In this document: positions 8,436 to 17,559 of the stretch, one piece after another | Layout of the letters: each line of letters opens with the position of its first letter | Numbering within the stretch: position 1 is the stretch's first letter | Origin: Pseudomonas shahriarae | GTDB lineage: Bacteria; Pseudomonadota; Gammaproteobacteria; Pseudomonadales; Pseudomonadaceae | Assembly (NCBI RefSeq): GCF_014268455.2 | Contig: NZ_CP077085.1 | Coordinates: 2,108,001-2,172,000, forward strand | Direction of reading: 5' to 3' | DNA: 64,000 nucleotides | Translations under genes and position numbers: made by a program | The notes under the pieces: generated by a model | Told to the model about the DNA's origin: nothing | The model's input: the letters and a program-made list of their open reading frames with translations, nothing else | Database searches by the model: none

Positions 8436-10262
8436 ATGAGCAATCCCCATAGCGAGATGATTACCCTCGGCATGATGTTGCGTAAGGTGCCGACCATTGT
8501 CCGGGCCCTGCCACGGTTGGTGCGCGGTATCCGTGTCGCCAATATCACTGACCCCGACCAGCCGTGCGGCCTGGGCTGGACCTTCGAACAGGCCACCCAG
8601 CGCAACCCCGAAGGCGCCGCGCTGTTGTTTGGCGACCAGGTGCTCAGCTACCGCCAGGCCAACCAGCACGCCAATCGCATCGCCCATCATCTGCAGGCCC
8701 AAGGCATTGGCAAGGGTGATGTGGTCGCGCTGTTTATTGAAAACCGTCCCGAACTGCTGTTGACCGTGCTGGCGGTGGCCAAGGTCGGCGGCATCTGCGC
8801 CATGCTCAATACCGCGCAGACCCAGGCGGTGCTGGTGCATAGCCTGACCCTGGTCAACCCGGTGGCAATTGTGGTCGGCGCCGAACTGGTCGACGCCTAC
8901 GACGCGGTACGTGAGCAGGTGGCGATTGATCCGCAGCGCACCTGGTATGTCGCCGATCAACAGGTGGCGCCTGTGCCCCAGGGCTATATCGACCTGATGG
9001 CCGCCAGCGCAGACTGTTCCACGGATAACCCGGCCAGCAGCCAACAGATCTACTTCAACGACCCGTGCTTCTATATCTACACTTCCGGCACCACCGGTTT
9101 GCCCAAGGCAGGTATCTTCAAGCATGGGCGCTGGATGAAATCCTCGGCCAGCTTCGGCACCATCGCCCTGGATATGGGGCCGGAGGACGTCGTCTATTGC
9201 ACTCTGCCGCTGTACCACGCCACCGGGCTCTGTGTGTGCTGGGGCTCGGCGATTGCCGGCGCGTCGGGGTTTGCCATCCGCCGCAAATTCAGCGCCAGCC
9301 AGTTCTGGGACGATGTGCGCAAATTCAACGCGACCACCCTGGGCTATGTCGGCGAATTATGCCGCTACCTGATGGACCAGCCGCCCAGCGAACGCGACCG
9401 CGACAACCGAGTGGTGAAGATGATCGGCAACGGCTTGCGTCCGGGAGTGTGGGGGCCGTTCAAGGAGCGTTTTGGTGTGGGGCATATCTGCGAGTTGTAC
9501 GCCGCCAGTGACGGCAATATCGGCTTCACCAACGTGCTGAATTTCGACAACACCATCGGCTTTTCCCTGATGCACTGGGCGCTGGTGGACTACGCCCACG
9601 ACACTTGCGAGCCGATCCGTGGCAGCAATGGTTTTATGCGTGAAGTGCAGAAGGGCGGCCAGGGCCTGCTGCTGGCCAGGATCGACGACAAGGCGCCGTT
9701 CGATGGCTACACCGACCCGGAAAAGAACCGCAAGGTGGTCTTGAGCGACGTGTTCGAAAAGGGCGACCGCTACTTCAACACCGGCGATCTGTTGCGCAGC
9801 ATTGGCTTTGGCCATGCGCAGTTCGTGGACCGCCTGGGCGACACCTATCGCTGGAAGGGCGAGAACGTCTCCACCACCGAGGTGGAAAACATCTTTATGC
9901 AGCACCCGCAGATCACCGAGGCGGTGGCCTACGGCGTGGAAATCGCCAACACCAATGGCCGCGCCGGGATGGCGGCGATTACCCCGTCCGAATCCCTGGC
10001 CACCCTGGATATGCAGGCGTTGCTGCAATTCGCCCAGAGCCAGATGCCGGCCTATGCGGTGCCGCTGTTCCTGCGGGTCAAGGTGAAGATGGAAACCACC
10101 GGCACCTTTAAGTACCAGAAGGTCCGTCTTAAGGAAGAGGCCTTCGACCCGCACAAGGTGGGGGACGATCCGCTCTACGCCTGGTTACCGGGCAGCGATA
10201 CCTATGTGCCCGTGACCGTGCAGGTGCTGGCGGATATCCAGAGCGGAAAATATCGCTACTAG
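8436..10262 (+). CDS. Long-chain acyl-CoA synthetase (FATP/FadD-like)
   Basis: A 608-residue adenylate-forming enzyme that activates fatty acids with ATP and CoA. The P-loop motif YTSGTTGLPKAG is near residue 214. The later motifs YFNTGDLLR (about 452) and DRLGDTYRWKGENVSTTEVE (about 464) bind the adenylate. Length and the fused GDTYRWKGENV block resemble the very-long-chain/fatty-acid transport protein type rather than classical FadD. AAGGA lies 12 nt before the ATG. Fatty acid substrate range is not visible. Confidence 0.9.
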   Translation: MSNPHSEMITLGMMLRKVPTIVRALPRLVRGIRVANITDPDQPCGLGWTFEQATQRNPEGAALLFGDQVLSYRQANQHANRIAHHLQAQGIGKGDVVALFIENRPELLLTVLAVAKVGGICAMLNTAQTQAVLVHSLTLVNPVAIVVGAELVDAYDAVREQVAIDPQRTWYVADQQVAPVPQGYIDLMAASADCSTDNPASSQQIYFNDPCFYIYTSGTTGLPKAGIFKHGRWMKSSASFGTIALDMGPEDVVYCTLPLYHATGLCVCWGSAIAGASGFAIRRKFSASQFWDDVRKFNATTLGYVGELCRYLMDQPPSERDRDNRVVKMIGNGLRPGVWGPFKERFGVGHICELYAASDGNIGFTNVLNFDNTIGFSLMHWALVDYAHDTCEPIRGSNGFMREVQKGGQGLLLARIDDKAPFDGYTDPEKNRKVVLSDVFEKGDRYFNTGDLLRSIGFGHAQFVDRLGDTYRWKGENVSTTEVENIFMQHPQITEAVAYGVEIANTNGRAGMAAITPSESLATLDMQALLQFAQSQMPAYAVPLFLRVKVKMETTGTFKYQKVRLKEEAFDPHKVGDDPLYAWLPGSDTYVPVTVQVLADIQSGKYRY

Positions 10263-10372
10263 GGCGGCTCGATAGAACCTGGCTATTGTGGCTTTCGGCA
10301 AAAAAGGGGTGACAGGCGCGGCGCTGCTCGGGAAACTGACGGCCTTACGCCACACCTCACAGGGAGCCGCAG

Positions 10373-10888
10373 ATGTCTGATCAAGCCAAACAAATGACCG
10401 AAGAAGAAGCCGCCGAATTTGCCGAGCAGGTCTTCGACGTGGCCCGCCGCGGTGATGCCGCCATGCTGGCTGCGCTGCTGGCCAAGGGCTTGCCGGTGAA
10501 TCTGCGCAATCACAATGGCGATACCTTGTTGATGTTGTCCGCCTATCACGGGCACGCCGAGGCGGTGAAAGTGCTGCTGGAGTTCAAGGCCGATCCGCAG
10601 ATCGCCAACGACAAGAACCAACTGCCGATTGCCGGTGCAGCGTTCAAGGGCAACCTGGCGGTGGTCAAGGCGTTGATTGAAGGCGGCACCCCGGTTGACG
10701 GCGCCTCTGCCGATGGCCGCACGGCGCTGATGATGGCGGCGATGTTCAATCGCACCGAAATGGTCGAGTACCTGATCAGCGTAGGGGCCAACCCCAAGGC
10801 CACGGATGCCCAGGGGGTAACGGCCCTGGTGGCGGCCCAGACCATGGGGGCAGCGGATACGACGGCGCAGTTGCAAAAACTGGTGTAG
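10373..10888 (+). CDS. Ankyrin-repeat protein
   Basis: A 171-residue protein. After an acidic helix (EEEAAEFAEQVFDVARRG) come about four ankyrin repeats, seen as GDTLLMLSAYHGHAEAVKVL, NQLPIAGAAFKGNLAVVKAL, GRTALMMAAMFNRTEMVEYL and a final partial copy. There is no signal peptide, so it probably binds a protein partner in the cytoplasm. Similar Pseudomonas proteins sit beside catalase genes, but no catalase gene is here. CAGGGAG lies upstream of the ATG. Confidence 0.9.
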   Translation: MSDQAKQMTEEEAAEFAEQVFDVARRGDAAMLAALLAKGLPVNLRNHNGDTLLMLSAYHGHAEAVKVLLEFKADPQIANDKNQLPIAGAAFKGNLAVVKALIEGGTPVDGASADGRTALMMAAMFNRTEMVEYLISVGANPKATDAQGVTALVAAQTMGAADTTAQLQKLV

Positions 10889-10929
10889 GCTTTGCGCCCT
10901 CAAAATCAGCCTTGCCACAGGATTCGCCC

Positions 10930-11460
10930 ATGAACACCGCGCTCGTCGAACTCATCACTAAAATCAGTTCCGGTTGCCTGGGCGACGCCGAGATCGTGCG
11001 GATCGCCGATGAGGCCAGCCAGGCCTACGCCGATGCCGATGGGTTCCTGGCGGCCAACCCTGATATCAACTACGACGACACCTTCCCCATCCCGCTGGGC
11101 GAGTGGATTGTGGTCGGCAGCCTGCCGGAAACGGTGCTGTTCCAGGCCGACACCTACCAGGATCTGTTCGCCCAGATCGTTGCTTCCTTTGGTCCCGACG
11201 TTGCGTTCAACCTCAAGCCCAAGCAGTTGGCCAAGACCGAGGCGCTGACGGCCCTTAATCGCATCCAGATCCAGCTCGGCGCCATGAACCCGGAAAACGG
11301 CGGCTACACCCTGATGAATTTCAGCCAGTTGCTCGATGACGAAATCCAGGCCGTGCTGGTCTATGGCAATGACGTGCCGCGGGTGCTGGAATTGTGTGCC
11401 GAAGTCGGGATCAAGGGCGAACCGTCCCTGGAAGCCCTGCGCATTGCCGTCCACGTCTGA
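10930..11460 (+). CDS. Hypothetical cytoplasmic protein
   Basis: A 176-residue acidic protein from the ATG at 10930, which has AGGA about 9 nt upstream; a TTG at 10912 would add six residues but is less likely. No signal peptide or membrane segment is seen, and I recognise no family. It begins 41 nt after the ankyrin gene in the same direction and may share its transcript. Confidence 0.8.
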   Translation: MNTALVELITKISSGCLGDAEIVRIADEASQAYADADGFLAANPDINYDDTFPIPLGEWIVVGSLPETVLFQADTYQDLFAQIVASFGPDVAFNLKPKQLAKTEALTALNRIQIQLGAMNPENGGYTLMNFSQLLDDEIQAVLVYGNDVPRVLELCAEVGIKGEPSLEALRIAVHV

Positions 11461-11527
11461 AATAAAACGGAACCCTGGCCAGGGCTGGCTATCCTAAACA
11501 GGCAAGCCCTCACTTAGGAGCGACACC

Positions 11528-11719
11528 ATGGGTTCCACATTTAATGGTCTGATCGGGTTGATCATCCTGGCACTGGATATCTGGGCGATCATCAACGTGT
11601 TCAAAAGCGGCGCCAGCACCGGGGCCAAAGTGTTGTGGATCCTGTTGATCCTGCTGTTGCCGGTATTGGGCCTGATTATCTGGGCCATCGCCGGGCCACG
11701 GGGCAACGTGCGGCTCTGA
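11528..11719 (+). CDS. PLDc_N-domain small membrane protein
   Basis: A 63-residue protein with two hydrophobic helices (LIGLIILALDIWAIINVF and KVLWILLILLLPVLGLIIWA). It ends in the short loop GPRG typical of the phospholipase-D N-terminal (PLDc_N) membrane domain, here without any catalytic domain. TTAGGAG lies 8 nt before the ATG. It is probably an inner-membrane protein of unknown role. Confidence 0.85.
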   Translation: MGSTFNGLIGLIILALDIWAIINVFKSGASTGAKVLWILLILLLPVLGLIIWAIAGPRGNVRL

Positions 11720-11745
11720 TCCTCTGCGGGCACAAGCATGTAAAT

Positions 11746-11838
11746 AATGTGGGAGCGCGCTTACCCGCGACAGCGGTGTATCAGTACCAGATTGATTGGC
11801 TGACACACCGCTGTCGCGAGCAAGCTCGCTCCCACATT
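11746..11838. repeat. REPIN: inverted pair of REP sequences
   Basis: AATGTGGGAGCGCGCTTACC faces its complement ending at 11838, with the REP-typical ends GTGGGAGC and GCTCCCACA. The two halves differ at a few bases. The following 275 bp to the next gene hold one small palindrome (GGGCAG/CTGCCC, 12002-12016) and no convincing gene. Confidence 0.93.
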
Positions 11839-12113
11839 TGTCTGCGGCGTGTCCTGTAGATTTTTGTGTCCATCTATTCGCTGCACAAAATTTTCACACT
11901 TCATCCAAGACAATTCCCCCGCTTTATTTTCCTGCCTCGGTCAGTCTGTGCCGACAGGAGCGCTGCGCGATGAGTAATCGATAGCGTTGACGACGTTGAT
12001 CGGGCAGCATCTGCCCACTGCGTAATACCCTGGACCCCTGTGCCTTTACTGGCCGGGGCAGGACGCCGCTGCATTCTTTCGTCACTTAAACCTCCAATGG
12101 GTCCTCAAACAAC

Positions 12114-14201
12114 ATGGCAAACCCGGACGCCCTGAATCAGCAGCGAGCTTCTACTCGTCTGCTGCAACCGACCGTCAAGTCCCACCTGGCCTACACGCTG
12201 CTTTGCGCCCTGGTCATGATGGTGATGCTCTCCCTGCTGCGCCTGGGACTGTTGGTGTACAACAGCGACATGATGCTCGACACCCCGGCCTCGACCTTCC
12301 TTGAAGCGTTCGTCAATGGCCTGCGCCTGGACTTGCGCCTGGTGGTGTACCTGAGCATCCCGCTGATCCTGGCCCTGTTCAGCGTGCGCGCCATGGCCGC
12401 CCGTGGGTTCTTCCGGTTGTGGCTGACCGTGGTCTCCAGCAGCGCGCTGTTCCTTGGCCTGATGGAGATGGACTTCTACCGCGAGTTCCACCAGCGCCTT
12501 AACGGCCTGGTCTTCCAGTACGTCAAGGAAGACCCGAAAACCGTGATGAGCATGCTCTGGTACGGTTTCCCGGTGGTGCGCTACCTGCTGGGCTGGGCCG
12601 TCGGTACCTTTATCCTGAGCATCGCCTTCAAGGGCGCCGACCGTGCGACGCGCCCCCGTGGCCCGTTCAGCGGTGGCACCGTCGGCACCCGCCAGGTCGC
12701 GCCGTGGTACAGCCGCATCGCGGTGTTCGTGGTGTGCCTGCTGATTGCCGTGGTCGCCGCGCGTGGCACCCTGCGCCAGGGTCCGCCACTGCGTTGGGGT
12801 GACGTGTACACCACCGACTCGAACTTCGCCAACCACCTGGGCCTCAACGGTACGTTGTCGCTGATCGGTGCAGCCAAGGCGCGCTTCTCCGAGCATCGCG
12901 AGAACGTCTGGAAAGCCACCCTGGAGCAGCCGCTGGCGACCCAGACCGTGCGTGACATGCTGGTGCTGCCTGACGAAAAACTGGTGGATACCGACACCGC
13001 CGCCGTGCGCCGTGACTTCACGCCGCCGGCCGAGAAGACCCTGCCGATCAAGAACGTCGTGGTGATCCTGATGGAAAGCTTCGCCGGTCACTCGGTGGGC
13101 GCCCTGGGCAGTGGCGGCAAAATCACGCCGTACTTCGACGAGTTGACCAAGGAAGGCCTGCTGTTCGACCGTTTCTTCTCCAATGGCACCCATACCCACC
13201 AGGGCATGTTCGCCACCATGGCCTGCTTCCCGAACCTGCCAGGCTTCGAATACCTGATGCAGACCCCGGAAGGCAGCCACAAGCTGTCGGGCTTGCCGCA
13301 GTTGCTCAGCGCCCGTGATTTTGACGACGTGTATGTCTACAACGGCGACTTCGCCTGGGACAACCAGTCGGGCTTCTTCAGCAACCAGGGCATGACCAAC
13401 TTCATTGGCCGCAAGGATTTCGTCGACCCGGTGTTCTCCGATCCGACCTGGGGCGTGTCCGACCAGGACATGTTCGACCGGGGCCTGCAGGAGCTGAAGG
13501 CGCGCGAAGGCGGCAAGCCGTTCTATGCCCTGCTGCAAACCCTGTCCAACCACACGCCGTATGCCTTGCCGACGCCGTTGCCGGTCGCGCCGGTGACTGA
13601 TCGTGGCCGTCTCAACGAGCATTTGACGGCCATGCGCTACTCCGACTGGGCCCTGGGCCAGTTCTTCGAGAAGGCCCGTAAGGAGCCGTACTTCAAGGAC
13701 ACCCTGTTTGTGATCGTCGGCGACCATGGTTTCGGTAACGAGCAACAGATCACCGAAATGGACCTGGGGCGCTTCAACGTGCCGCTGCTGTTGATCGCAC
13801 CGGGCGTGCAGGACAAGTTCGGCGTGCGTGACCACACCGTGGGAACGCAGATCGACATCGTGCCGACCATCATGGGCCGCCTGGGCGGTGAAACCCGCCA
13901 CCAGTGCTGGGGCCGCGACCTGCTCAACTTGCCGGAAGGCGACAAGGGCTTTGGCGTGATCAAGCCCTCGGGCAGCGACCAGACCGTGGCGTTGCTCACT
14001 GCCGACCGTGTGTTGGTACTGCCCAAGGAAATGCCACCGAAACTGTGGCAATACGAACTGGGCGCCAACCCGACCGGCAAGGTGATTCCCGAGTCGGCGG
14101 ATGAGGCGCAACTCAAGCAGAAACTTGAGTCGTTCCTGCAAACCGCGACCAAGAGCCTGCTGGATAACACCGCAGGCGTGGTAGACGGCAAGCCGGACTA
14201 A
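12114..14201 (+). CDS. LTA synthase-like phosphoglycerol transferase (membrane sulfatase family)
   Basis: A 695-residue inner-membrane enzyme. About five transmembrane helices fill the first 220 residues. A periplasmic alkaline-phosphatase/sulfatase-type domain follows from about 300. Visible metal-site elements are VVILMESFAGH, the Thr-containing SNGTHTHQGMF (nucleophile region), and VGDHGFGNEQ. The family includes Gram-positive LtaS and E. coli OpgB, which moves phosphoglycerol onto periplasmic glucans. A Gram-negative substrate such as osmoregulated glucan or a lipid headgroup is likely. A strong terminator follows. Confidence 0.88.
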   Translation: MANPDALNQQRASTRLLQPTVKSHLAYTLLCALVMMVMLSLLRLGLLVYNSDMMLDTPASTFLEAFVNGLRLDLRLVVYLSIPLILALFSVRAMAARGFFRLWLTVVSSSALFLGLMEMDFYREFHQRLNGLVFQYVKEDPKTVMSMLWYGFPVVRYLLGWAVGTFILSIAFKGADRATRPRGPFSGGTVGTRQVAPWYSRIAVFVVCLLIAVVAARGTLRQGPPLRWGDVYTTDSNFANHLGLNGTLSLIGAAKARFSEHRENVWKATLEQPLATQTVRDMLVLPDEKLVDTDTAAVRRDFTPPAEKTLPIKNVVVILMESFAGHSVGALGSGGKITPYFDELTKEGLLFDRFFSNGTHTHQGMFATMACFPNLPGFEYLMQTPEGSHKLSGLPQLLSARDFDDVYVYNGDFAWDNQSGFFSNQGMTNFIGRKDFVDPVFSDPTWGVSDQDMFDRGLQELKAREGGKPFYALLQTLSNHTPYALPTPLPVAPVTDRGRLNEHLTAMRYSDWALGQFFEKARKEPYFKDTLFVIVGDHGFGNEQQITEMDLGRFNVPLLLIAPGVQDKFGVRDHTVGTQIDIVPTIMGRLGGETRHQCWGRDLLNLPEGDKGFGVIKPSGSDQTVALLTADRVLVLPKEMPPKLWQYELGANPTGKVIPESADEAQLKQKLESFLQTATKSLLDNTAGVVDGKPD

Positions 14202-14213
14202 TCGCCCGGCAAT

Positions 14214-14247
14214 AAAAAAGAGGCCTTCTTCAAGGCCTCTTTTTTTT
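14214..14247. terminator. Bidirectional intrinsic terminator
   Basis: A perfect 14-bp stem, AAAAAAGAGGCCTT (14214-14227) against its complement (14232-14245), with a CTTC tetraloop and T-runs on both strands. It lies 12 nt past the LTA-synthase-like stop and 23 nt past the stop of the convergent DUF3309 gene, serving both. Confidence 0.95.
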
Positions 14248-14270
14248 GCATCTTTTTTAACGCTGGGGGG

Positions 14271-14423
14271 TTATATCTTGCCCAGCAACAACAGAATCAA
14301 CAGCACCACCAGCACCGTACCGAGAATACCCGACGGCCCATAACCCCAGTTACGCGAGTGCGGGAATACCGGCAGGCCGCCGACCAGCAGGAGGATCAGA
14401 ACAATGATAAGAATGAGGCTCAT
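14271..14423 (-). CDS. DUF3309 small membrane protein
   Basis: A 50-residue protein, MSLILIIVLILLLVGGLPVF, then a central PHSRNWGYGPSG loop and a second hydrophobic helix ending LLLLGKI. This Trp-Gly-Tyr-Gly-Pro loop between two helices is the hallmark of the DUF3309 family. AAGGAAA lies 7 nt before the ATG. It is probably a cell-envelope protein; function is not established. Confidence 0.9.
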   Translation of the reverse strand: MSLILIIVLILLLVGGLPVFPHSRNWGYGPSGILGTVLVVLLILLLLGKI

Positions 14424-14753
14424 AGTTTGTTTTCCTTATTCGTCTTCTGAAAAGACCTGATTGTTAATTGTCAGAGCCGCACCTTTAAAACGGCCGCCTT
14501 AATCAATCCGACTCCTGCACTTTGCAGAAAATTCCCTGTTTTTTTAATCCGATTTGGCCGCTGGCTTATTTCGTTTTTAATTGTTGTGTTGTTGCGCACT
14601 TAGTTTAAATAGATTGAACTTACCCCATGCCCCGGCATCCGACCGGGCCTTTGGTTTGCCCCGGGCATTCAGCAACTTGATGGTGCATGGGGCGGTGAAT
14701 AACCTTCGCTACACTGGCGCGTACTTCTTCCCTGAATCACAAGGCTACTTCCT
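14424..14753. other. Divergent AT-rich intergenic region
   Basis: This 330-bp gap lies between the DUF3309 gene and the SDR gene. Bases 14450-14620 are AT-rich and must hold the DUF3309 promoter. TTGATG (14679-14684) with TAACCT about 17 nt later is a weak sigma-70-like pair in front of the SDR. No convincing gene is seen. Confidence 0.4.
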
Positions 14754-15569
14754 ATGCAAAATCGCATGATGATCACCGGCGCCGGATCCGGCCTGGGTCG
14801 CGAAATCGCTCTGCGCTGGGCCCGCGAGGGCTGGCAGCTGGCCTTGTCGGATGTCAGCGAGCCGGGCTTGCAGGAAACCCTCGCGCGGGTGCGCCAGGCC
14901 GGTGGCGACGGGTTTATCCAGCGCTGTGACGTGCGTGACTACAGCCAGCTCACCGCCTTTGCCCAGGCCTGCGAGGTCAAGCTGGGCGGCATCGACGTGA
15001 TCGTCAACAACGCCGGGGTCGCCTCCGGTGGGTTCTTCAGCGAGCTGTCCCTGGAGGATTGGGACTGGCAGATCGCAATCAACCTGATGGGGGTGGTCAA
15101 GGGCTGCAAGGCCTTCCTGCCGCTGCTGGAAAAGAGCAAGGGCCGGATCATCAACATCGCCTCCATGGCGGCCCTGATGCAAGGCCCGGCCATGAGTAAC
15201 TACAACGTGGCCAAGGCCGGTGTGGTGGCGCTTTCGGAAAGCCTGCTGGTGGAGCTCAAGCAGCAGGAAGTCGGGGTGCACGTGGTGTGCCCGTCGTTCT
15301 TCCAGACCAACCTGCTGGACTCGTTCCGCGGCCCCACCCCGGCGATGAAGGCCCAGGTCGGCAAACTGCTGGAAAGCTCGCCGATCAGTGCGGCAGACAT
15401 TGCCGATTACATCTACCAGCGGGTGGCCGCCGGTGAGTTCATGATCCTGCCCCACGAACAGGGACGCATGGCCTGGGCGCTGAAACAGAAAAACCCGCAA
15501 TTGCTGTATGACGAGATGACCAGCATGTCGGAAAAAATGCGCGCCAAGGCTCAGTCGGTCAAAGGCTGA
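14754..15569 (+). CDS. SDR family oxidoreductase
   Basis: A 271-residue classical short-chain dehydrogenase. The nucleotide-binding motif GAGSGLG is at the N-terminus, NNAG near residue 85, the catalytic Ser in NIASMAA, and YNVAK as the YxxxK pair near 153. It binds NAD(P)H; the substrate is unknown. AAGG lies about 10 nt before the ATG. It is followed by an inverted repeat and the csrA-family gene. Confidence 0.9.
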   Translation: MQNRMMITGAGSGLGREIALRWAREGWQLALSDVSEPGLQETLARVRQAGGDGFIQRCDVRDYSQLTAFAQACEVKLGGIDVIVNNAGVASGGFFSELSLEDWDWQIAINLMGVVKGCKAFLPLLEKSKGRIINIASMAALMQGPAMSNYNVAKAGVVALSESLLVELKQQEVGVHVVCPSFFQTNLLDSFRGPTPAMKAQVGKLLESSPISAADIADYIYQRVAAGEFMILPHEQGRMAWALKQKNPQLLYDEMTSMSEKMRAKAQSVKG

Positions 15570-15572
15570 GGG

Positions 15573-15597
15573 ATATAAACAATACGTTTATATTTTT
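15573..15597. promoter_or_regulatory. AT-rich inverted repeat after the SDR gene
   Basis: ATATAAAC (15573-15580) and GTTTATAT (15586-15593) are perfect inverted copies around AATAC, followed by TTTT. It could be a weak terminator for the SDR gene or an operator for csrA. Confidence 0.35.
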
Positions 15598-15743
15598 GCG
15601 GTCCTACTGGGCTGTTTGATATTCGTCTGTCAGTAAATCCAACCCTGGGTTGTAGGGAGGATCTGTTTATCTGGCAGGTCATTGATGGCTCGTAGGGGAG
15701 GGCGCATGGTCGCGGTCCGGTAACTTTCCAAAGGACACACGCC

Positions 15744-15938
15744 ATGCTGGTACTTAGCCGCGCGGTAGGCGAAATCATTTCCATCGGCGATCACATCACC
15801 CTGCGGATCCTGGAGGTCAACAGCCTCCAGGTGAAACTCGGTGTGCAAGCGCCCGCAGGGGTCAATGTGCACCGGGCGGAGGTCTACGAAAAGATCCGCC
15901 GCCTGCAGGGGCAGGCGGTGGCGGTGCCCAACCCTTAG
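15744..15938 (+). CDS. csrA: CsrA/RsmA-family translational regulator
   Basis: A 64-residue RNA-binding protein that would bind GGA motifs in mRNA leaders as a homodimer. Leu4 and Arg44 (NVHRAEVY), residues critical for RNA binding in CsrA, are kept, as are the beta strands LVLSRAVGEIISIGD and VKLGVQAPAGV. The sequence diverges from the RsmA/RsmE copies as I remember them, so this is probably an extra paralogue. AAGGAC lies 7 nt before the ATG. The leader holds several GGA triplets, which could allow autoregulation. Its stop codon overlaps that of the convergent yheU-like gene. Confidence 0.93.
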   Translation: MLVLSRAVGEIISIGDHITLRILEVNSLQVKLGVQAPAGVNVHRAEVYEKIRRLQGQAVAVPNP

Positions 15939-16162
15939 TCGAACAGGTGCTTGGGCACGTCGTGCTTGAGCATCAACTGGCACTGCTCGCTTTCAGGGTC
16001 GAAAACAATCAGCGCCTGACCCTTGGTCAACGCCTGGCGCACGCGCAGTACGCGGGTTTCCAGGGGCGTGTCGTCGCCGTTGTCGGTGCCGTCGCGGGTC
16101 ACGAAGTCTTCAATGAGGCGGGTCAGGGTGTCGACTTCAAGTGCATCGTAGGGAATCAGCAT
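15935..16162 (-). CDS. YheU family protein (UPF0270)
   Basis: A 75-residue soluble acidic protein, MLIPYDALEVDTLTRLIEDF, then DGTDNGDDTPLETRV and the KGQALIVFD strand, which identify the YheU/UPF0270 family. Function is unknown. The ATG at 16162 has TGAGG upstream. It is convergent with csrA and the two stop codons share bases. Confidence 0.92.
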   Translation of the reverse strand: MLIPYDALEVDTLTRLIEDFVTRDGTDNGDDTPLETRVLRVRQALTKGQALIVFDPESEQCQLMLKHDVPKHLFD

Positions 16163-16221
16163 ACAAGCCTCAAATGGTGGATCCCGGCGATCCTACTGTG
16201 CCGGGATCATAGTTGCCAGCC

Positions 16222-17406
16222 TCAGGATTTCTGCCCGATCAGGCTGTCCACCGAGGGCACGCGGGTGTCACTCTCCATTTGCGTTTCGTGTTCCAGTTGA
16301 TGACTGAAGCGGTCCAGGGAACCCTGGGCCGGTTGCGCATCGCTGGCAAATACCGGCGGGCTGAGGATGTAGGCGCCCAGCAGGCGGCTCAAGGCCGCCA
16401 GGCTGTCGATATGGGTGCGCTCGTAACCATGGGTCGCATCGCAGCCAAAGGCCAGCAACGCGGTGCGGATATCGTGGCCGGCGGTGACCGCCGAGTGCGC
16501 GTCGCTGAAGTAGTAGCGAAACAGGTCACGGCGTACTGGCAGGTCGTTTTCCGCCGCCAGGTGCAGCAGGTGCCGGGACAGGTGATAGTCGTAAGGGCCG
16601 CCGGAATCCTGCATCGCCACGCTCACCGCATGTTCGCTGGAGTGCTGGCCGGGGGCGACCGGGGCAATGTCGATGCCGACGAACTCGCTGACATCCCAGG
16701 GTAGGGCCGCCGCCGCGCCGCTGCCGGTTTCTTCAGTGATAGTGAACAGCGGATGACAGTCGATCAGCAACGGTTCGCCGCTGTCGACGATGGCCTTGAG
16801 CGCCGCCAGCAAGGCTGCGACCCCGGCTTTGTCGTCCAGGTGGCGGGCGCTGATATGGCCGCTTTCGGTGAATTCCGGCAGCGGGTCGAACGCCACGAAG
16901 TCACCGACGCTGATCCCCAGGGAGTCGCAATCGGCGCGGGTGGCGCAGTAGGCGTCCAGGCGCAGTTCGATATGGTCCCAACTGATCGGCATTTCATCCA
17001 CGGCGGTGTTGAAGGCATGCCCGGAGGCCATCAGCGGCAGCACGCTGCCACGGATCACGCCATTGTCGGTGAACAGGCTGACGCGGCTGCCTTCGGCAAA
17101 GCGGCTGGACCAGCAACCCACCGGGGCCAGGGTCAGGCGGCCATTGTCCTTGATCGCCCGTACGGCGGCGCCAATGGTGTCCAGGTGCGCGGAGACGGCA
17201 CGGTCCGGGCTGTTTTTCTGGCCCTTGAGGGTGGCGCGGATCGTACCGCGCCGGGTCATTTCAAACGGGATGCCCAGTTCTTCCAGGCGTTCGGCGACGT
17301 AGCGCACGATGGTGTCGGTAAACCCGGTAGGGCTGGGGATGGCGAGCATTTCCAGCAGCACTTTTTGCAGGTAGTTGAGATCCGGTTCGGGGATGGCTCG
17401 GGTCAT
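16222..17406 (-). CDS. NAGGN-system M42 family peptidase
   Basis: A 394-residue zinc aminopeptidase-like protein, third gene of the N-acetylglutaminylglutamine amide (NAGGN) operon. Metal and catalytic elements visible are SAHLDTIG (His-x-Asp), DDKAGVAAL (bridging Asp) and TITEETGSGAA (catalytic Glu pair). The family is expected to turn over or trim the osmolyte, but its exact reaction is not settled. AGGAG lies before the ATG. An inverted REP pair separates it from ngg, which could affect message stability. Confidence 0.9.
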   Translation of the reverse strand: MTRAIPEPDLNYLQKVLLEMLAIPSPTGFTDTIVRYVAERLEELGIPFEMTRRGTIRATLKGQKNSPDRAVSAHLDTIGAAVRAIKDNGRLTLAPVGCWSSRFAEGSRVSLFTDNGVIRGSVLPLMASGHAFNTAVDEMPISWDHIELRLDAYCATRADCDSLGISVGDFVAFDPLPEFTESGHISARHLDDKAGVAALLAALKAIVDSGEPLLIDCHPLFTITEETGSGAAAALPWDVSEFVGIDIAPVAPGQHSSEHAVSVAMQDSGGPYDYHLSRHLLHLAAENDLPVRRDLFRYYFSDAHSAVTAGHDIRTALLAFGCDATHGYERTHIDSLAALSRLLGAYILSPPVFASDAQPAQGSLDRFSHQLEHETQMESDTRVPSVDSLIGQKS

Positions 17407-17469
17407 GGAAACTCCTGATGAGTTGAGGGCATCGATGGTTTCGATGAGGGGCTTGGGGATTTGTTGGCC

Positions 17470-17545
17470 GGGCTGGCCTCATCGCAGGCAAGCCAGCTCA
17501 CACAGCAACCTGTGGGAGCGGGCTTGCCCGCGATGAGGCCCGTCC
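17470..17545. repeat. Inverted REP pair inside the NAGGN operon
   Basis: GGCAAGCCAGCTCACACAG and CTGTGGGAGCGGGCTTGCC are inverted, and the arms extend outward through CCTCATCGC/GCGATGAGG. The pair lies between ngg and the M42 peptidase gene and could fold in their shared transcript. Confidence 0.88.
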
Positions 17546-17559
17546 AGTCAGCTCATGTC

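Noticed and set aside
12105..14141. A 678-codon open frame antisense to the LTA-synthase-like gene
   Set aside because: Long antisense frames are common in GC-rich Pseudomonas genes; its product is His/Gln-rich without domain features.
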